Below, piece after piece: positions 1 through 7,972 of a stretch of 62,549 nt of DNA (positions are counted from its first letter, which is position 1; each line of letters begins with the position of its first letter). The position numbers and the translations under genes are program-made. The notes below the pieces were generated by a model. It was not told where the DNA came from, ran no database searches, and saw only the letters and a program-made list of their open reading frames with translations. This DNA is from Gemmatimonadetes bacterium 13_1_40CM_69_22 (GTDB taxonomy: Bacteria; Gemmatimonadota; Gemmatimonadetes; Gemmatimonadales; GWC2-71-9). The DNA lies in assembly GCA_001917665.1 (NCBI GenBank), contig MNEL01000038.1, forward strand, positions 18,868-81,416, in the 5' to 3' direction.

Positions 1-1103
1 GGCGCGGCTCTGTTGGGCACGCCGAGGGAGAACGCGGTGAACGGCGTCGCGACGTTCACCGACTTGAGCGTCGATAAAGCCGGCAGCGGCTACACGCTGC
101 GCGCCACCACCTCGGGCGCGACCGGCGCCACCAGCGATGCGTTCGACATCACCGCCCCACGACCACCGCCGCCTGCAGCCACGCACCTCGGGTTCGCCCA
201 GCAGCCGCAGACGACCCAAGCCGGGTCGACCATCACGCCGGCGGTGCAGGTAGCGGCCCTCGACGCTGCCGGGAACGTCGTGCCGGCCTTCACCGGGCCT
301 GTCACGATCGCGCTCGGCGCCAACCCGGGCGGCGGCAGTCTCGCGGGAAGGAAGATCGTCGACGCGGTGAACGGCGTGGCGACGTTCTCGGACCTGAGCA
401 TCGACAAGGCGGGCACCGGCTACACCCTGCGCGCCAGCACGTCGGGCCTGACTGGCGCCACGAGCGATCCGTTCGACATCACGGCGCCACTGCCGCCGCC
501 GCCGGCGGCGACGCACCTCGGCTTCACCGTGCAGCCCAGCAACACCGAGGCCGGAGCGACGATCACGCCAGCAGTGCAGGTGAGCGCCCTCGACGCTTCG
601 GGGAACACCGTGACGAGCTTCACCGGGACCATCACTGTGGCGATCGGGGCGGACCCAGCGGGCGGAACGCTCGCCGGCACGCTGAGCGTGCCGGCCGTGA
701 ACGGTGTCGCGACGTTCTCGAACCTGAGCATCAACCTGGCCGGGAACGGCTACACGTTGACGGCCAGCGCGGCTGGGCTCACGGGAGCGACCAGTGCAGG
801 GTTCAACATCACCGCGCCGCCGCCGCCGCCCCAGGCGACGCAGCTCGTGTTCACGGTCCAGCCGAGCAAGACGCCGCCCGGCGCGACGATCACGCCGGCG
901 GTGGAGGTGACGGCAGTGGACGACCTCGGCAACCGCGTCACGAGCTTCACGGGCTACGTGACCATCGCGATCGGGCACGACGGGAGCCTGCTCGGTTCGG
1001 CGACTTGAGCATCGACCAGCTCGGGAACGGGTACACGCTGCAGGTCACCGGCTCGGGCCTGAAGAGCGCCGAGAGTTCCGCGTTCAACATCGCCGTGCTG
1101 TGA
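1..1103 (+). pseudogene. Repetitive Ig-like surface protein, 3' part only, frameshifted in last repeat
   Basis: The reading frame is open from the first base, so the gene begins outside the window. The protein consists of beta-sandwich-like repeats of about 110 residues joined by proline-rich linkers (ITAPxPPPP). Each repeat carries motifs such as ITPAVQV, LDAxGN, AVNGVATFSDLSI and GYTL. Similar repeats occur in the RCC1 lipoproteins at 24.4-28.1 kb, so a secreted or surface role is likely. In the last repeat the frame meets TGA at 1006-1008, but the homologous sequence (F-G-D-L-S-I-D then GYTL) continues in the next frame to a TGA at 1101-1103. The stretch that should hold AVNGVATF is missing, so a frame-breaking internal deletion occurred. 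It may still make a protein truncated by about 30 residues. No specific ligand can be inferred. Confidence 0.6.
178..1103 (+). repeat. Tandem coding repeats, period 330/327 bp
   Basis: Units start at 178, 508 and 835, at the codons for A-T-H/Q-L. They are similar enough at DNA level to recombine. The third unit is shortened and out of frame after about 995, consistent with deletion inside a tandem array. Confidence 0.7.
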
Positions 1104-1114
1104 TGTGAAACGAA

Positions 1115-1144
1115 CCGCCCCGGCTTGGGGTCGAGCCGAGGCGG
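1115..1144. terminator. Hairpin between convergent genes
   Basis: CCGCC-C-CGGCT, an 8-nt loop, then AGCCG-A-GGCGG form an 11-position stem with one mismatch. It lies between the plus-strand repeat gene ending at 1103 and the minus-strand lipoprotein ending at 1153. There is no clear U-tract, so a bidirectional terminator role is inferred from position and strength. A related hairpin follows the paralogous gene at 2508. Confidence 0.5.
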
Positions 1145-1152
1145 GCAACCGC

Positions 1153-2286
1153 TCAGTGAACGGTACAACAGCCATCCGTGCACCTGATCCAACCCGTCTC
1201 GTCATTCGTCAGCCAGCGCCAACGGGCGCCACCGGGAATATCTACGCCGAGCGCGCTATGATCGCGATGGGTTACGCAGCGGTACGCCACGCGGCCCGAT
1301 GCGGATACGATCTTTGCCCACCAGTGGCTGTCTGCACTCGCCGTGCATCGTGGCGGCAGCTCAGGCACCTCGCACTCGCCGGAACTGCCTACGCAGAGGA
1401 GGATGCGGTTGGCGCCGGGGTCGAAGTTTAGTTTGCTCTCGTATTCGGGCAATCGCGCCTCCAGAACGACCGTCGCGGCCTGCACCCACCGGCCACTGAA
1501 GTCGGCTGCGTCGTTGTGCTGTCCTAGGTCCGCCACAGGATAAATGGCTGCACGAACGCCGCTCGGACGCAACGACCCGTCGGCGGCGGGGACTGCCAGC
1601 ACTTGTTCGTCGTACCAGCCCGGGACGCTGTAGGTGCGGCCGGTCCCCGTCAGCAAGGCAGGCTCGGATTTGAACCCGGTGCTGCCCACCTCGCACCACG
1701 CAGCACCGCATTTGATGCCGATGTATTGCCCGAGGTTTACGGGATCCGACTGCCAACGTGTCACGGGCGGGTAGTCAGCGTCCGCGAGCCCTGCCACGGT
1801 CACTTGACGCACCTCGAGCTCCTTCCCACGAGCTGCACCGGGGTCAGCGAGCGGGTCGGGGCAGACGGCAGTGCTGGGACCCAGAGGCACGGTCTTCGCT
1901 CGCAACTGCCCAGCCGGCTCGAAGAAGTACAAGCAATTGTATCCGGGCTCGATACCAAGGGGCTGGTACGTGCCGCCGCGGCTGTAGATCTCAGCGGCAG
2001 GGATCCCGGCTCCACCGGCGGATTGAACCCTCGAAGCCACTGTGGCGAGCTGCGCGCTTGCGAAGATCGCGTACACCGAGTCGTAAGTGGTGCCGTGCAC
2101 GAACCGCTGGCAGCCGTGAAATCCGACGACGTGAGTGATCGATCCCGATAGCGGGATCGAGTCCTGGGGGCAGTCCTCGGTCACTGGCGCCTGTACGGCC
2201 AGACCCAGCGGACCTCGGGCGGTGCGCCGGTCGGTGCCGCAAGCGACGATTCCGATGGCCGAGGCGGCGAGAATCAACAGTTGCAT
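1153..2286 (-). CDS. Putative lipoprotein, paralogue of the upstream neighbour
   Basis: 377 residues. The N-terminus is a hydrophobic signal segment ending in a lipobox-like IVAC, so export and lipidation are likely. No named family is recognised. Conserved with the 459-residue protein at 2508-3887 are QYIGIKCGxAWCEVGS, DADYPxxxRW, a VSAxGRxAxxCVxRxDHS segment near the C-terminus and a Cys-rich end (GCCT). The many cysteines suggest disulphides outside the cytoplasm. The best Shine-Dalgarno (AAAGGAGG) is not placed for this ATG; it sits before a 14-codon leader frame that ends 5 nt upstream of it. Function unknown. Confidence 0.7.
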   Translation of the reverse strand: MQLLILAASAIGIVACGTDRRTARGPLGLAVQAPVTEDCPQDSIPLSGSITHVVGFHGCQRFVHGTTYDSVYAIFASAQLATVASRVQSAGGAGIPAAEIYSRGGTYQPLGIEPGYNCLYFFEPAGQLRAKTVPLGPSTAVCPDPLADPGAARGKELEVRQVTVAGLADADYPPVTRWQSDPVNLGQYIGIKCGAAWCEVGSTGFKSEPALLTGTGRTYSVPGWYDEQVLAVPAADGSLRPSGVRAAIYPVADLGQHNDAADFSGRWVQAATVVLEARLPEYESKLNFDPGANRILLCVGSSGECEVPELPPRCTASADSHWWAKIVSASGRVAYRCVTHRDHSALGVDIPGGARWRWLTNDETGWIRCTDGCCTVH

Positions 2287-2291
2287 GGATG

Positions 2292-2336
2292 CTAGACAGC
2301 GATTGGTGTGTTTGGGGGAGGGTGTGGAGCAGTCAT
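2292..2336 (-). other. 14-codon leader ORF with strong Shine-Dalgarno
   Basis: On the minus strand AAAGGAGG is followed six bases later by an ATG opening a frame MTAPHPPPNTPIAV, which stops at TAG only 5 nt before the lipoprotein ATG. It could be a leader peptide that couples translation. It could also show that the lipoprotein frame has a recent indel near its start. Confidence 0.35.
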
Positions 2337-2471
2337 AGCAAACCTCCTTTTGTCGAAGAGCGGTCGAGGTCGCGAGCCGCCTGATCGATGCGGCTCCTCA
2401 ACAAAGGGGGGTGGAAGAGGCGGCCGGTAGGCTGTTTTCGCGGCACGAGGGGGTGGAAATGCGACATCCCG

Positions 2472-2498
2472 GCCCCGGCTCGGGGGTCGAGCCGGGGC
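2472..2498 (-). terminator. Strong GC hairpin after lipoprotein gene
   Basis: CCCCGGCTCG, the loop GGGGT, then CGAGCCGGGG form a perfect 10-bp stem just beyond the minus-strand stop at 2508. A further G-C pair extends the base. No U-run follows, as is common in high-GC genomes. The 221-bp gap from 2287 to 2507 otherwise holds the leader frame and its Shine-Dalgarno. Confidence 0.6.
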
Positions 2499-2507
2499 GG
2501 CCAGAAG

Positions 2508-3887
2508 TCACTGCTTGGTGCAACAGCCGGTAGGACAACTCATCCAAGTGCCCTCATCGTCCAGCAGAAAGCGCCACCGAGCCGCGCCAGGGATCTCGAC
2601 GATCTCGCCCGGGTGCTTGAGTCTGTAGTCTTCCAGCTCTGTGCTGTGGTCCGTCCGCTTCACACACGAGAACGCACGGCGGCCGGTGGCTGACACGATT
2701 AGTGCCCACCACCGCATTTCGGGCTTATTGGGGTCCGGATCGCATTGGGACAGCGGTTTCGAGTTCGGGGGCAAGGGTGGTTGCGACAGCGGCACATTGC
2801 AGTCACTGGGGCCTCCTGTGCCGTAACAGAAATAGATCTTGTTCACGCCCGCTGTGAGGTTCCACTTATAGTCCCCACTCAGCACCGCGTCGGCCACGTG
2901 CACCCATCTACCATAGAAGCATTTCACATCGTTGACTCTCCACCGTTTGTTGAGCAGCTCGAGCGCCGGGTGAGGAATCAGGAACCCGTGCACCGCACTC
3001 GGACGTGGGATCGCCCCCGCCCCGGTTGACACCGCGAGTTCCTGCGCGTCGTACCATCCCTTGATCTTGGTGATCCGGGTCGACTGCATTGGCGAGGGAG
3101 CCAAGCCACAGGGGCCAGGCTCGAAAGAGACAGCCTGGCCGAGATACGGCCCCGAAGGCGTGAAGCCTGAACTGCCGACCTCGCACCAAGCCTGGCCGCA
3201 CTTGATCCCGATGTACTGATTGTGATGGACCGAATCCCAGTCCCAGCGGGCCGCTGCCGGGTAGTCGGCGTCGGCAAACCCGGGACGGACGCTCGCACGT
3301 GCCTCCAGAAACGTTCCCGCGGTGTATGGGTTGAACCGCTTACTGGCGCAGTCGGGATCGTCGGCGCCACCCCAGGGGATCATCTTCGCTCCCCACTGCG
3401 CCCCTTTCCTGTACAAGAAGAGGCAGTTGAAGCCCGGCTTGATTCCCAAGGGATCGTATTCGCCTCCGTAGCTGTAGATCGTCGCTACCGGCACCGTTCT
3501 GTAAGCCTTACCGTCGCTCTCCGCCGAGTCCCTCGCTCCCTTCAGCCTTGCGGGCAGGCTCTCCAAGCGAAATGCGGCGAAGATCGCATACACAGAGTCG
3601 TAGCGGTTCACATGTTGAATGAACCGCTGGCAGTCGTGGAACTCCGGAATCTTGGTGACTGGCCCCGAGAGGGGAATCGTATCAACGGTCTTTACAAGGT
3701 TCCCCGTCGAATCGATGACCTTGATGACGATTGCGTCGTGCGGACATTCCGCCTGCTCGACCTTGGCTCGGGTCGAGTTCGTTTGCCGTCGCTGTTCCCC
3801 TCTGCATCCCACGACGACATTCACCGCCATGAACATCACCATCGCAGGCAACACGCCAGCAGTGGACCGGAAACCTTGTGACCTCAT
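2508..3887 (-). CDS. Putative lipoprotein, paralogue of the downstream neighbour
   Basis: 459 residues. The signal segment ends in VVVGC, a plausible lipobox. It aligns over most of its length with the protein at 1153-2286 (QYIGIKCGxAWCEVGS, GWYDxQxLAV, a RWWALIVSATGRRAFSCV segment, terminal GCCTKQ) but carries extra loops. The start is supported by AGGAGG five bases before ATG. Tandem duplication followed by divergence is the simplest explanation of the pair. The start region lies 33 bp from the end of the kinase gene upstream, so co-transcription with the kinase is possible. No enzymatic motif is visible and the function is unknown. Confidence 0.72.
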   Translation of the reverse strand: MRSQGFRSTAGVLPAMVMFMAVNVVVGCRGEQRRQTNSTRAKVEQAECPHDAIVIKVIDSTGNLVKTVDTIPLSGPVTKIPEFHDCQRFIQHVNRYDSVYAIFAAFRLESLPARLKGARDSAESDGKAYRTVPVATIYSYGGEYDPLGIKPGFNCLFLYRKGAQWGAKMIPWGGADDPDCASKRFNPYTAGTFLEARASVRPGFADADYPAAARWDWDSVHHNQYIGIKCGQAWCEVGSSGFTPSGPYLGQAVSFEPGPCGLAPSPMQSTRITKIKGWYDAQELAVSTGAGAIPRPSAVHGFLIPHPALELLNKRWRVNDVKCFYGRWVHVADAVLSGDYKWNLTAGVNKIYFCYGTGGPSDCNVPLSQPPLPPNSKPLSQCDPDPNKPEMRWWALIVSATGRRAFSCVKRTDHSTELEDYRLKHPGEIVEIPGAARWRFLLDDEGTWMSCPTGCCTKQ

Positions 3888-3920
3888 AGACGCCTCCTGG
3901 GGTGCACATATAAGGTCGTG

Positions 3921-6900
3921 TCACGGCGCTCTCGTAACTCCCACGGCGAGGCGTCTCATGGCGCGCACACGGGGCTGCAAGAACCCATCCGCATCCGCCC
4001 AGAGCACGGCGACGACGCTCGCCCAGCGCGCCGCCGCGCCTGCGTCGCCCATTCGGTCCGCCAGCTCGGACCGTAGGGCCATTCCCTGAACTAGAGCGCC
4101 GGCGTTGGCAGGGTCGCTGAGAACCTCGGGAGACGTTGACAAGAGGGCGTCAAGCGTCGGGTCGAGCCACGCGGTCGCCGCGCTGTCGTCGCCGAGGGCT
4201 GCATGCAACCACGCCTCCGGGTATAGGGCATCGAACGTCAGATCGCCCGGTGGTGCCAAGCGCCTTGCGGCTCTCAAGTCTGCGAAGCCTTGCCGCAGTG
4301 TGGCCGTGTCGCCCCGCAGGAAAGCCGCCTCTGCGTCCACCAAGTAGTTGCCGCCACCAACCAGCTTCTGTAGAGAACCGAAGCGGTAGTGAGGAAAGGC
4401 CAAGGCCGCCGGGCGCCCTAACCAGCTCATGCGTGCCGGCGGGCGTTGAGAGACGACGAGACTCATGTCGATCGCAGAGTCCACGTCCTGCTCGAGTTTC
4501 CGGAGGCTATCAAGAGGGCCGCCGAGCGCTGCGAAGGCTAGTAGGGGGCCGGCGGTTTTCGCCAGCGAGGCAGGTACCTGCCATTCGGTGACTACGGCGG
4601 GGCGCCGGCTGAGCGCGGCGGCCAAGTAAGCGCGGCCCGTAAGAGCTGCGAGGCTCGCTACCAGGAGGGGCTCGCGTCCGTTCGACGCGTCGTACGAGAG
4701 TAGCAATGAGTCTGCAAGGGCTCGCGCGCCGCGCACTCCCCTCAGGTCAAACGGGGCGGAGAACTTGACACGCATCCAGACCTCGGCGCCCGCCACGCGC
4801 AGGCTGGCTTCCGGTGTGGTCACGATCCTGCGCGCTCGGTGCAGCGTGTCGAGCGCAGCCGGATCTCCCAGCATCTCGAGCGAGAGGGCTAAGGCCTGCA
4901 CGGCATCCGCGCTCTTCGGAAACGCGGTCACCCATGCCACAGCGATGTCGTGGAACACCTCGCGCTCCCGCCGTACGGCGAGGCTTAACCGCTCCGGCAC
5001 GACTTGCGGGCCGACAAATAGCTGTGCCGGGTACGGAACGAATGCTAGTGTGTCGGCCTCCCACGACGGATACGCCGCGAATGTGGTCGTGTCTGGCGGG
5101 ACTGCTTGGCCGGGACGGACTGCGCTCCCGCTGGTCATGAACAAGCGCCGCACTGACGCATATGAGCCGCCGCTCAGGGCCTTGTGAATGGACGGCAAAA
5201 GCTGGAACGCGCGCTGGTAGGCTCGGGTTGCCTGGTGGTAGCTGCTCCGGAATCGCCATCCGGACGGGCTCGTCGCGTCGCGTAAGACCGTTGAGTCGCG
5301 ACTCAGACAGTTGCCGAGCCCGTACCACGCGGCGAAGTCGTATTGGTCGAGCGCTGTCAATCGCCTCCAAAGGCCGCACGCACGCTCGGTCTGCCCGCGC
5401 CCGCGCTCCAGCACCGCATCCGATAGTAATTGGTCCCGCGACGAGAGCTGTGCTCGCCCCCCCGCAGCGCGCTCCGCGGCCGACTGCCACATGGCCACCG
5501 GCGCGCCGCTCCACAATCGGATCTGCGCGAGCCACAAAAGCGCCTGCGCGTAGCCGGGGTCGTAGCGGGTCGCGGTCGCGAACGCGGTGTCGGCGACGCT
5601 AAGGTTCCAGTCGGACACGGCCGCCTGTCCCTGCGCAAACGCCTGCCGCGCGGGAAGCGAGGTCGTCCCCGTGCGACTCTCCGGGCGCGCGCCCGGACCG
5701 GCGCTACCGAACAGCAACCGCTCGCCCAGCGTCGCGAAGGCCGCTTCGGCTCTCGCCAATTTGCCCCCGAGCTTCACCGTGCCGTCCCGCACGAACGAGC
5801 CTCCGCGGGTCACGTCGTACAACGCCGCGTACACGCGAATCGAATCGCCGATGTGCGACACTTCTCCCCGCACGTAGCGACCCGCGCCCAAATCCAATGC
5901 CACCGCCCGGGCGTCGCTGCCGCTCAGGGCGCGGCTGTCCCTCCGCGCGAGCGCGTCCCGCACCTGGAACGGGTCTACCACCGCAATGCCACTCCAGTGC
6001 GTCAACGCGTCCTGTAGCAGCTCGCCTTCGTTGAGCGCTGTCACGGCGCCTGCGTGCACGAACGGCAAGACGACGTAGCGTGAGGTGTCAGGCGCGCTGG
6101 CGGCAGCCGCCCCGCTGCTCCGGGACGGCCGGATCGCAAACGCCCAGTAGAGCGCCGCGCCCGCTGCGACCGCTGTGAGCCCGCCGACGAGCCACGGCCG
6201 CAGGTGCGGGCGAGTCGCGGGTGCCGGTGCCTCGAGCGCGTCCGCGAATTGCGTGACGGTGGCGAACCGGTCCGCCGGCACCTTCTCGAGCGCGCGTAGG
6301 ATCGCCTGCTCGACCGACGCCGGTACGCTGCGCCGCACCGTGCGGAGCGGCGGCACGGGATCGCTGAGGTGGCGCGCCAGAATCGCCTGCGGCGTGGATC
6401 CCGTGAACGGTGGGCTCCCGGCGAGCATCTCGTACGACACGCAGCCGAGGCTGTAGATGTCGCTGCGGCCGTCGAGCCGGGTCGAGCCGCTCGCCTGCTC
6501 GGGGCTCATGTAGCCGGGCGTCCCGACCGCCAGTCCCGTCTGCGTCAGCTTCTCTTCTCCCGCGGCGGCAAATGCCCGCGCGATCCCGAAGTCCGCGATC
6601 ATGGCCTGATCGTTGGCCAGCAAAATGTTCGCGGGCTTGATGTCGCGGTGCACGACGCCGTAGCGGTGAGCGTAGTCGAGCGCTTCGGCTACCTCGCGGG
6701 TGATCCGGAGCGCCTCTTCCAGGCGCAGCTGCTTCTCGCGCTCCAGCCGCTCGCGCAGCGACTCGCCGGCGACGAACGGCATGACGTAATAAAGGAACCC
6801 GCTGGCCTGGCCCGAGTCGTACAGCGGCAGGATGTGGGGGTGCTGCAGCTGAGCGGCGAGCCGGATCTCCCGCAAAAACCGCTCGACCCCGATCGCGCTC

Positions 6901-7055
6901 GACACTTCCGGATCGACCACCTTGATCGCGGCCGCGCGGTCGTGCTTCAAGTCGTGCGCGAGGTACACGGTCGCCATCCCGCCACGTCCGAGCTCGCGCT
7001 GGATCGTGTAGTGGCCGGCGAGGGCAGCCTGCAGGCGCGTCAGGGCGTCGGCCAA
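3921..7055 (-). CDS. Membrane Ser/Thr protein kinase with long C-terminal extension
   Basis: 1044 residues. The Hanks-type kinase domain spans about residues 16-275: glycine loop GRGGMATV (23-30), catalytic lysine K45 in AAIKV, VVHRDIKPAN (catalytic D138), DFG at 155-157 and GTPGYMSPEQ in the activation segment. All residues needed for catalysis are present. One transmembrane helix follows at about 288-308. The remaining ~730 residues are alanine-rich and mainly helical, with TPR-like stretches, and probably lie outside the membrane as a sensor or scaffold. This PknB-like N-terminus with a helical C-terminus is common in Gemmatimonadota and Acidobacteriota. The TTG start is taken from the frame; no convincing Shine-Dalgarno was found. 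Substrates unknown. Confidence 0.9.
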   Translation of the reverse strand: MADALTRLQAALAGHYTIQRELGRGGMATVYLAHDLKHDRAAAIKVVDPEVSSAIGVERFLREIRLAAQLQHPHILPLYDSGQASGFLYYVMPFVAGESLRERLEREKQLRLEEALRITREVAEALDYAHRYGVVHRDIKPANILLANDQAMIADFGIARAFAAAGEEKLTQTGLAVGTPGYMSPEQASGSTRLDGRSDIYSLGCVSYEMLAGSPPFTGSTPQAILARHLSDPVPPLRTVRRSVPASVEQAILRALEKVPADRFATVTQFADALEAPAPATRPHLRPWLVGGLTAVAAGAALYWAFAIRPSRSSGAAAASAPDTSRYVVLPFVHAGAVTALNEGELLQDALTHWSGIAVVDPFQVRDALARRDSRALSGSDARAVALDLGAGRYVRGEVSHIGDSIRVYAALYDVTRGGSFVRDGTVKLGGKLARAEAAFATLGERLLFGSAGPGARPESRTGTTSLPARQAFAQGQAAVSDWNLSVADTAFATATRYDPGYAQALLWLAQIRLWSGAPVAMWQSAAERAAGGRAQLSSRDQLLSDAVLERGRGQTERACGLWRRLTALDQYDFAAWYGLGNCLSRDSTVLRDATSPSGWRFRSSYHQATRAYQRAFQLLPSIHKALSGGSYASVRRLFMTSGSAVRPGQAVPPDTTTFAAYPSWEADTLAFVPYPAQLFVGPQVVPERLSLAVRREREVFHDIAVAWVTAFPKSADAVQALALSLEMLGDPAALDTLHRARRIVTTPEASLRVAGAEVWMRVKFSAPFDLRGVRGARALADSLLLSYDASNGREPLLVASLAALTGRAYLAAALSRRPAVVTEWQVPASLAKTAGPLLAFAALGGPLDSLRKLEQDVDSAIDMSLVVSQRPPARMSWLGRPAALAFPHYRFGSLQKLVGGGNYLVDAEAAFLRGDTATLRQGFADLRAARRLAPPGDLTFDALYPEAWLHAALGDDSAATAWLDPTLDALLSTSPEVLSDPANAGALVQGMALRSELADRMGDAGAAARWASVVAVLWADADGFLQPRVRAMRRLAVGVTRAP

Positions 7056-7114
7056 GAACAGGGTCCCGGCGGGGGATGATCACATCATAGAGCCCGTCGT
7101 GGCGGGGGGTAAGT

Positions 7115-7132
7115 GGGGCGCGCGCGCGCCCC
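7115..7132. repeat. 18-bp perfect GC palindrome
   Basis: GGGGCGCGCGCGCGCCCC lies in the intergenic gap between the start of the kinase gene and the end of the DUF4328 gene. It is CG-alternating and so a weak specific signal; it may add to termination of the DUF4328 transcript. Confidence 0.4.
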
Positions 7133-7156
7133 TATGGGGCGCACCTTGGAGCCGAG

Positions 7157-7175
7157 CGCGGGCTCTCAGCCCGCG
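7157..7175 (-). terminator. Hairpin after DUF4328 gene
   Basis: CGCGGGCT, a 3-nt loop CTC, then AGCCCGCG form an 8-bp perfect stem 7 bp past the minus-strand stop at 7182. Position and stem suggest a terminator; no T-tract is seen. Confidence 0.45.
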
Positions 7176-7181
7176 ACCGGA

Positions 7182-7856
7182 TCAGGCAGCGACGCCGATC
7201 AGTCGGAACCGCTGCTGGTGGCGGTCGATTTCTCGAACGACCATCATGGCGAGCATCGCCGCGACTACTCCGACGGCATGGACGAGCAGCCCCAAGTCGG
7301 TCACGTTGGTCAGCTGCTCGAGCGAATAGGCGTCCCGTGCCAGGAGCGTCAGGACCAGCGCCAGTGCTCCCCACGTCAGGGAGACCCCCCACCACGTCGA
7401 GAGCAGCGCAGGGGCGGGCAGGCTGTCGTATGCGTGGCGGTCGTTCATGGATTCGCTCCGCAGCCACAGGTCCTTCATGATCTGGTAGGCCCGCACGATA
7501 TTGACGAATGGAATGAACCAGCAGCCGATGGCCCAGCCCGGATTGAACCTCAGCCGCTTCGAGCCGACCAGCGTGAGGTTGCCGTACGCCCGATGCAGCC
7601 ACACTAACCACACGATGCCGGTGCCCGCGAACGCCACCAGCTGTAGCATGCCGATAGGCCCGTGTCGTGGTGCGCTCGCGGCGGCCTCGCTGGGCACCAG
7701 TTGCGCGCCCGCCATGGCGCGGGCGAGCAACGAGCGTTGCGAGACGCCGGCCACGATCGCAACGGCGTCGAGCGCCAGGCAGGCGAATAGGAGGTAAGTG
7801 GTGCACCGCGCCCCCGTCTGCTCGGCGCGGCGCACGCTGCTCAGGTCGTCGGGCAT
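7182..7856 (-). CDS. DUF4328 family membrane protein
   Basis: 224 residues with about four to five hydrophobic helices. The central signature WLHRAYGNL, then RFNPGWAIGCWFIPFVN and AYQIMKDLW, matches DUF4328 integral membrane proteins, which have no established biochemical role. It is divergent from the mrp gene, whose promoter lies close by. It sits upstream of the kinase on the same strand, but the hairpins at 7115-7175 argue for separate transcription. Confidence 0.85.
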   Translation of the reverse strand: MPDDLSSVRRAEQTGARCTTYLLFACLALDAVAIVAGVSQRSLLARAMAGAQLVPSEAAASAPRHGPIGMLQLVAFAGTGIVWLVWLHRAYGNLTLVGSKRLRFNPGWAIGCWFIPFVNIVRAYQIMKDLWLRSESMNDRHAYDSLPAPALLSTWWGVSLTWGALALVLTLLARDAYSLEQLTNVTDLGLLVHAVGVVAAMLAMMVVREIDRHQQRFRLIGVAA

Positions 7857-7935
7857 AGGCGCGTGATTGAGCCTACATCAGCGGTGCAATCCCTATGCCT
7901 TCCAGGGACGCAGGGCAGGCGATCCGGCCCGCTCG

Positions 7936-7965
7936 TTGCCCCCCTGCTTGATTCCTGCGTAGCTT
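7936..7965 (+). promoter_or_regulatory. Bacteroidetes-like promoter for mrp
   Basis: TTG at 7936-7938, a 21-bp spacer, and TAGCTT at 7960-7965, ending 7 nt before the GTG start at 7973. The geometry is identical to the site at 13934-13963. No Shine-Dalgarno lies between box and start, which suggests a leaderless or nearly leaderless mRNA. Confidence 0.5.
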
Positions 7966-7972
7966 TCCGCCC

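Noticed and set aside
1660-1690. GATTTGAACCC-like string resembling a tRNA T-arm
   Set aside because: No acceptor or anticodon arm can be folded around it and it lies inside the lipoprotein gene.
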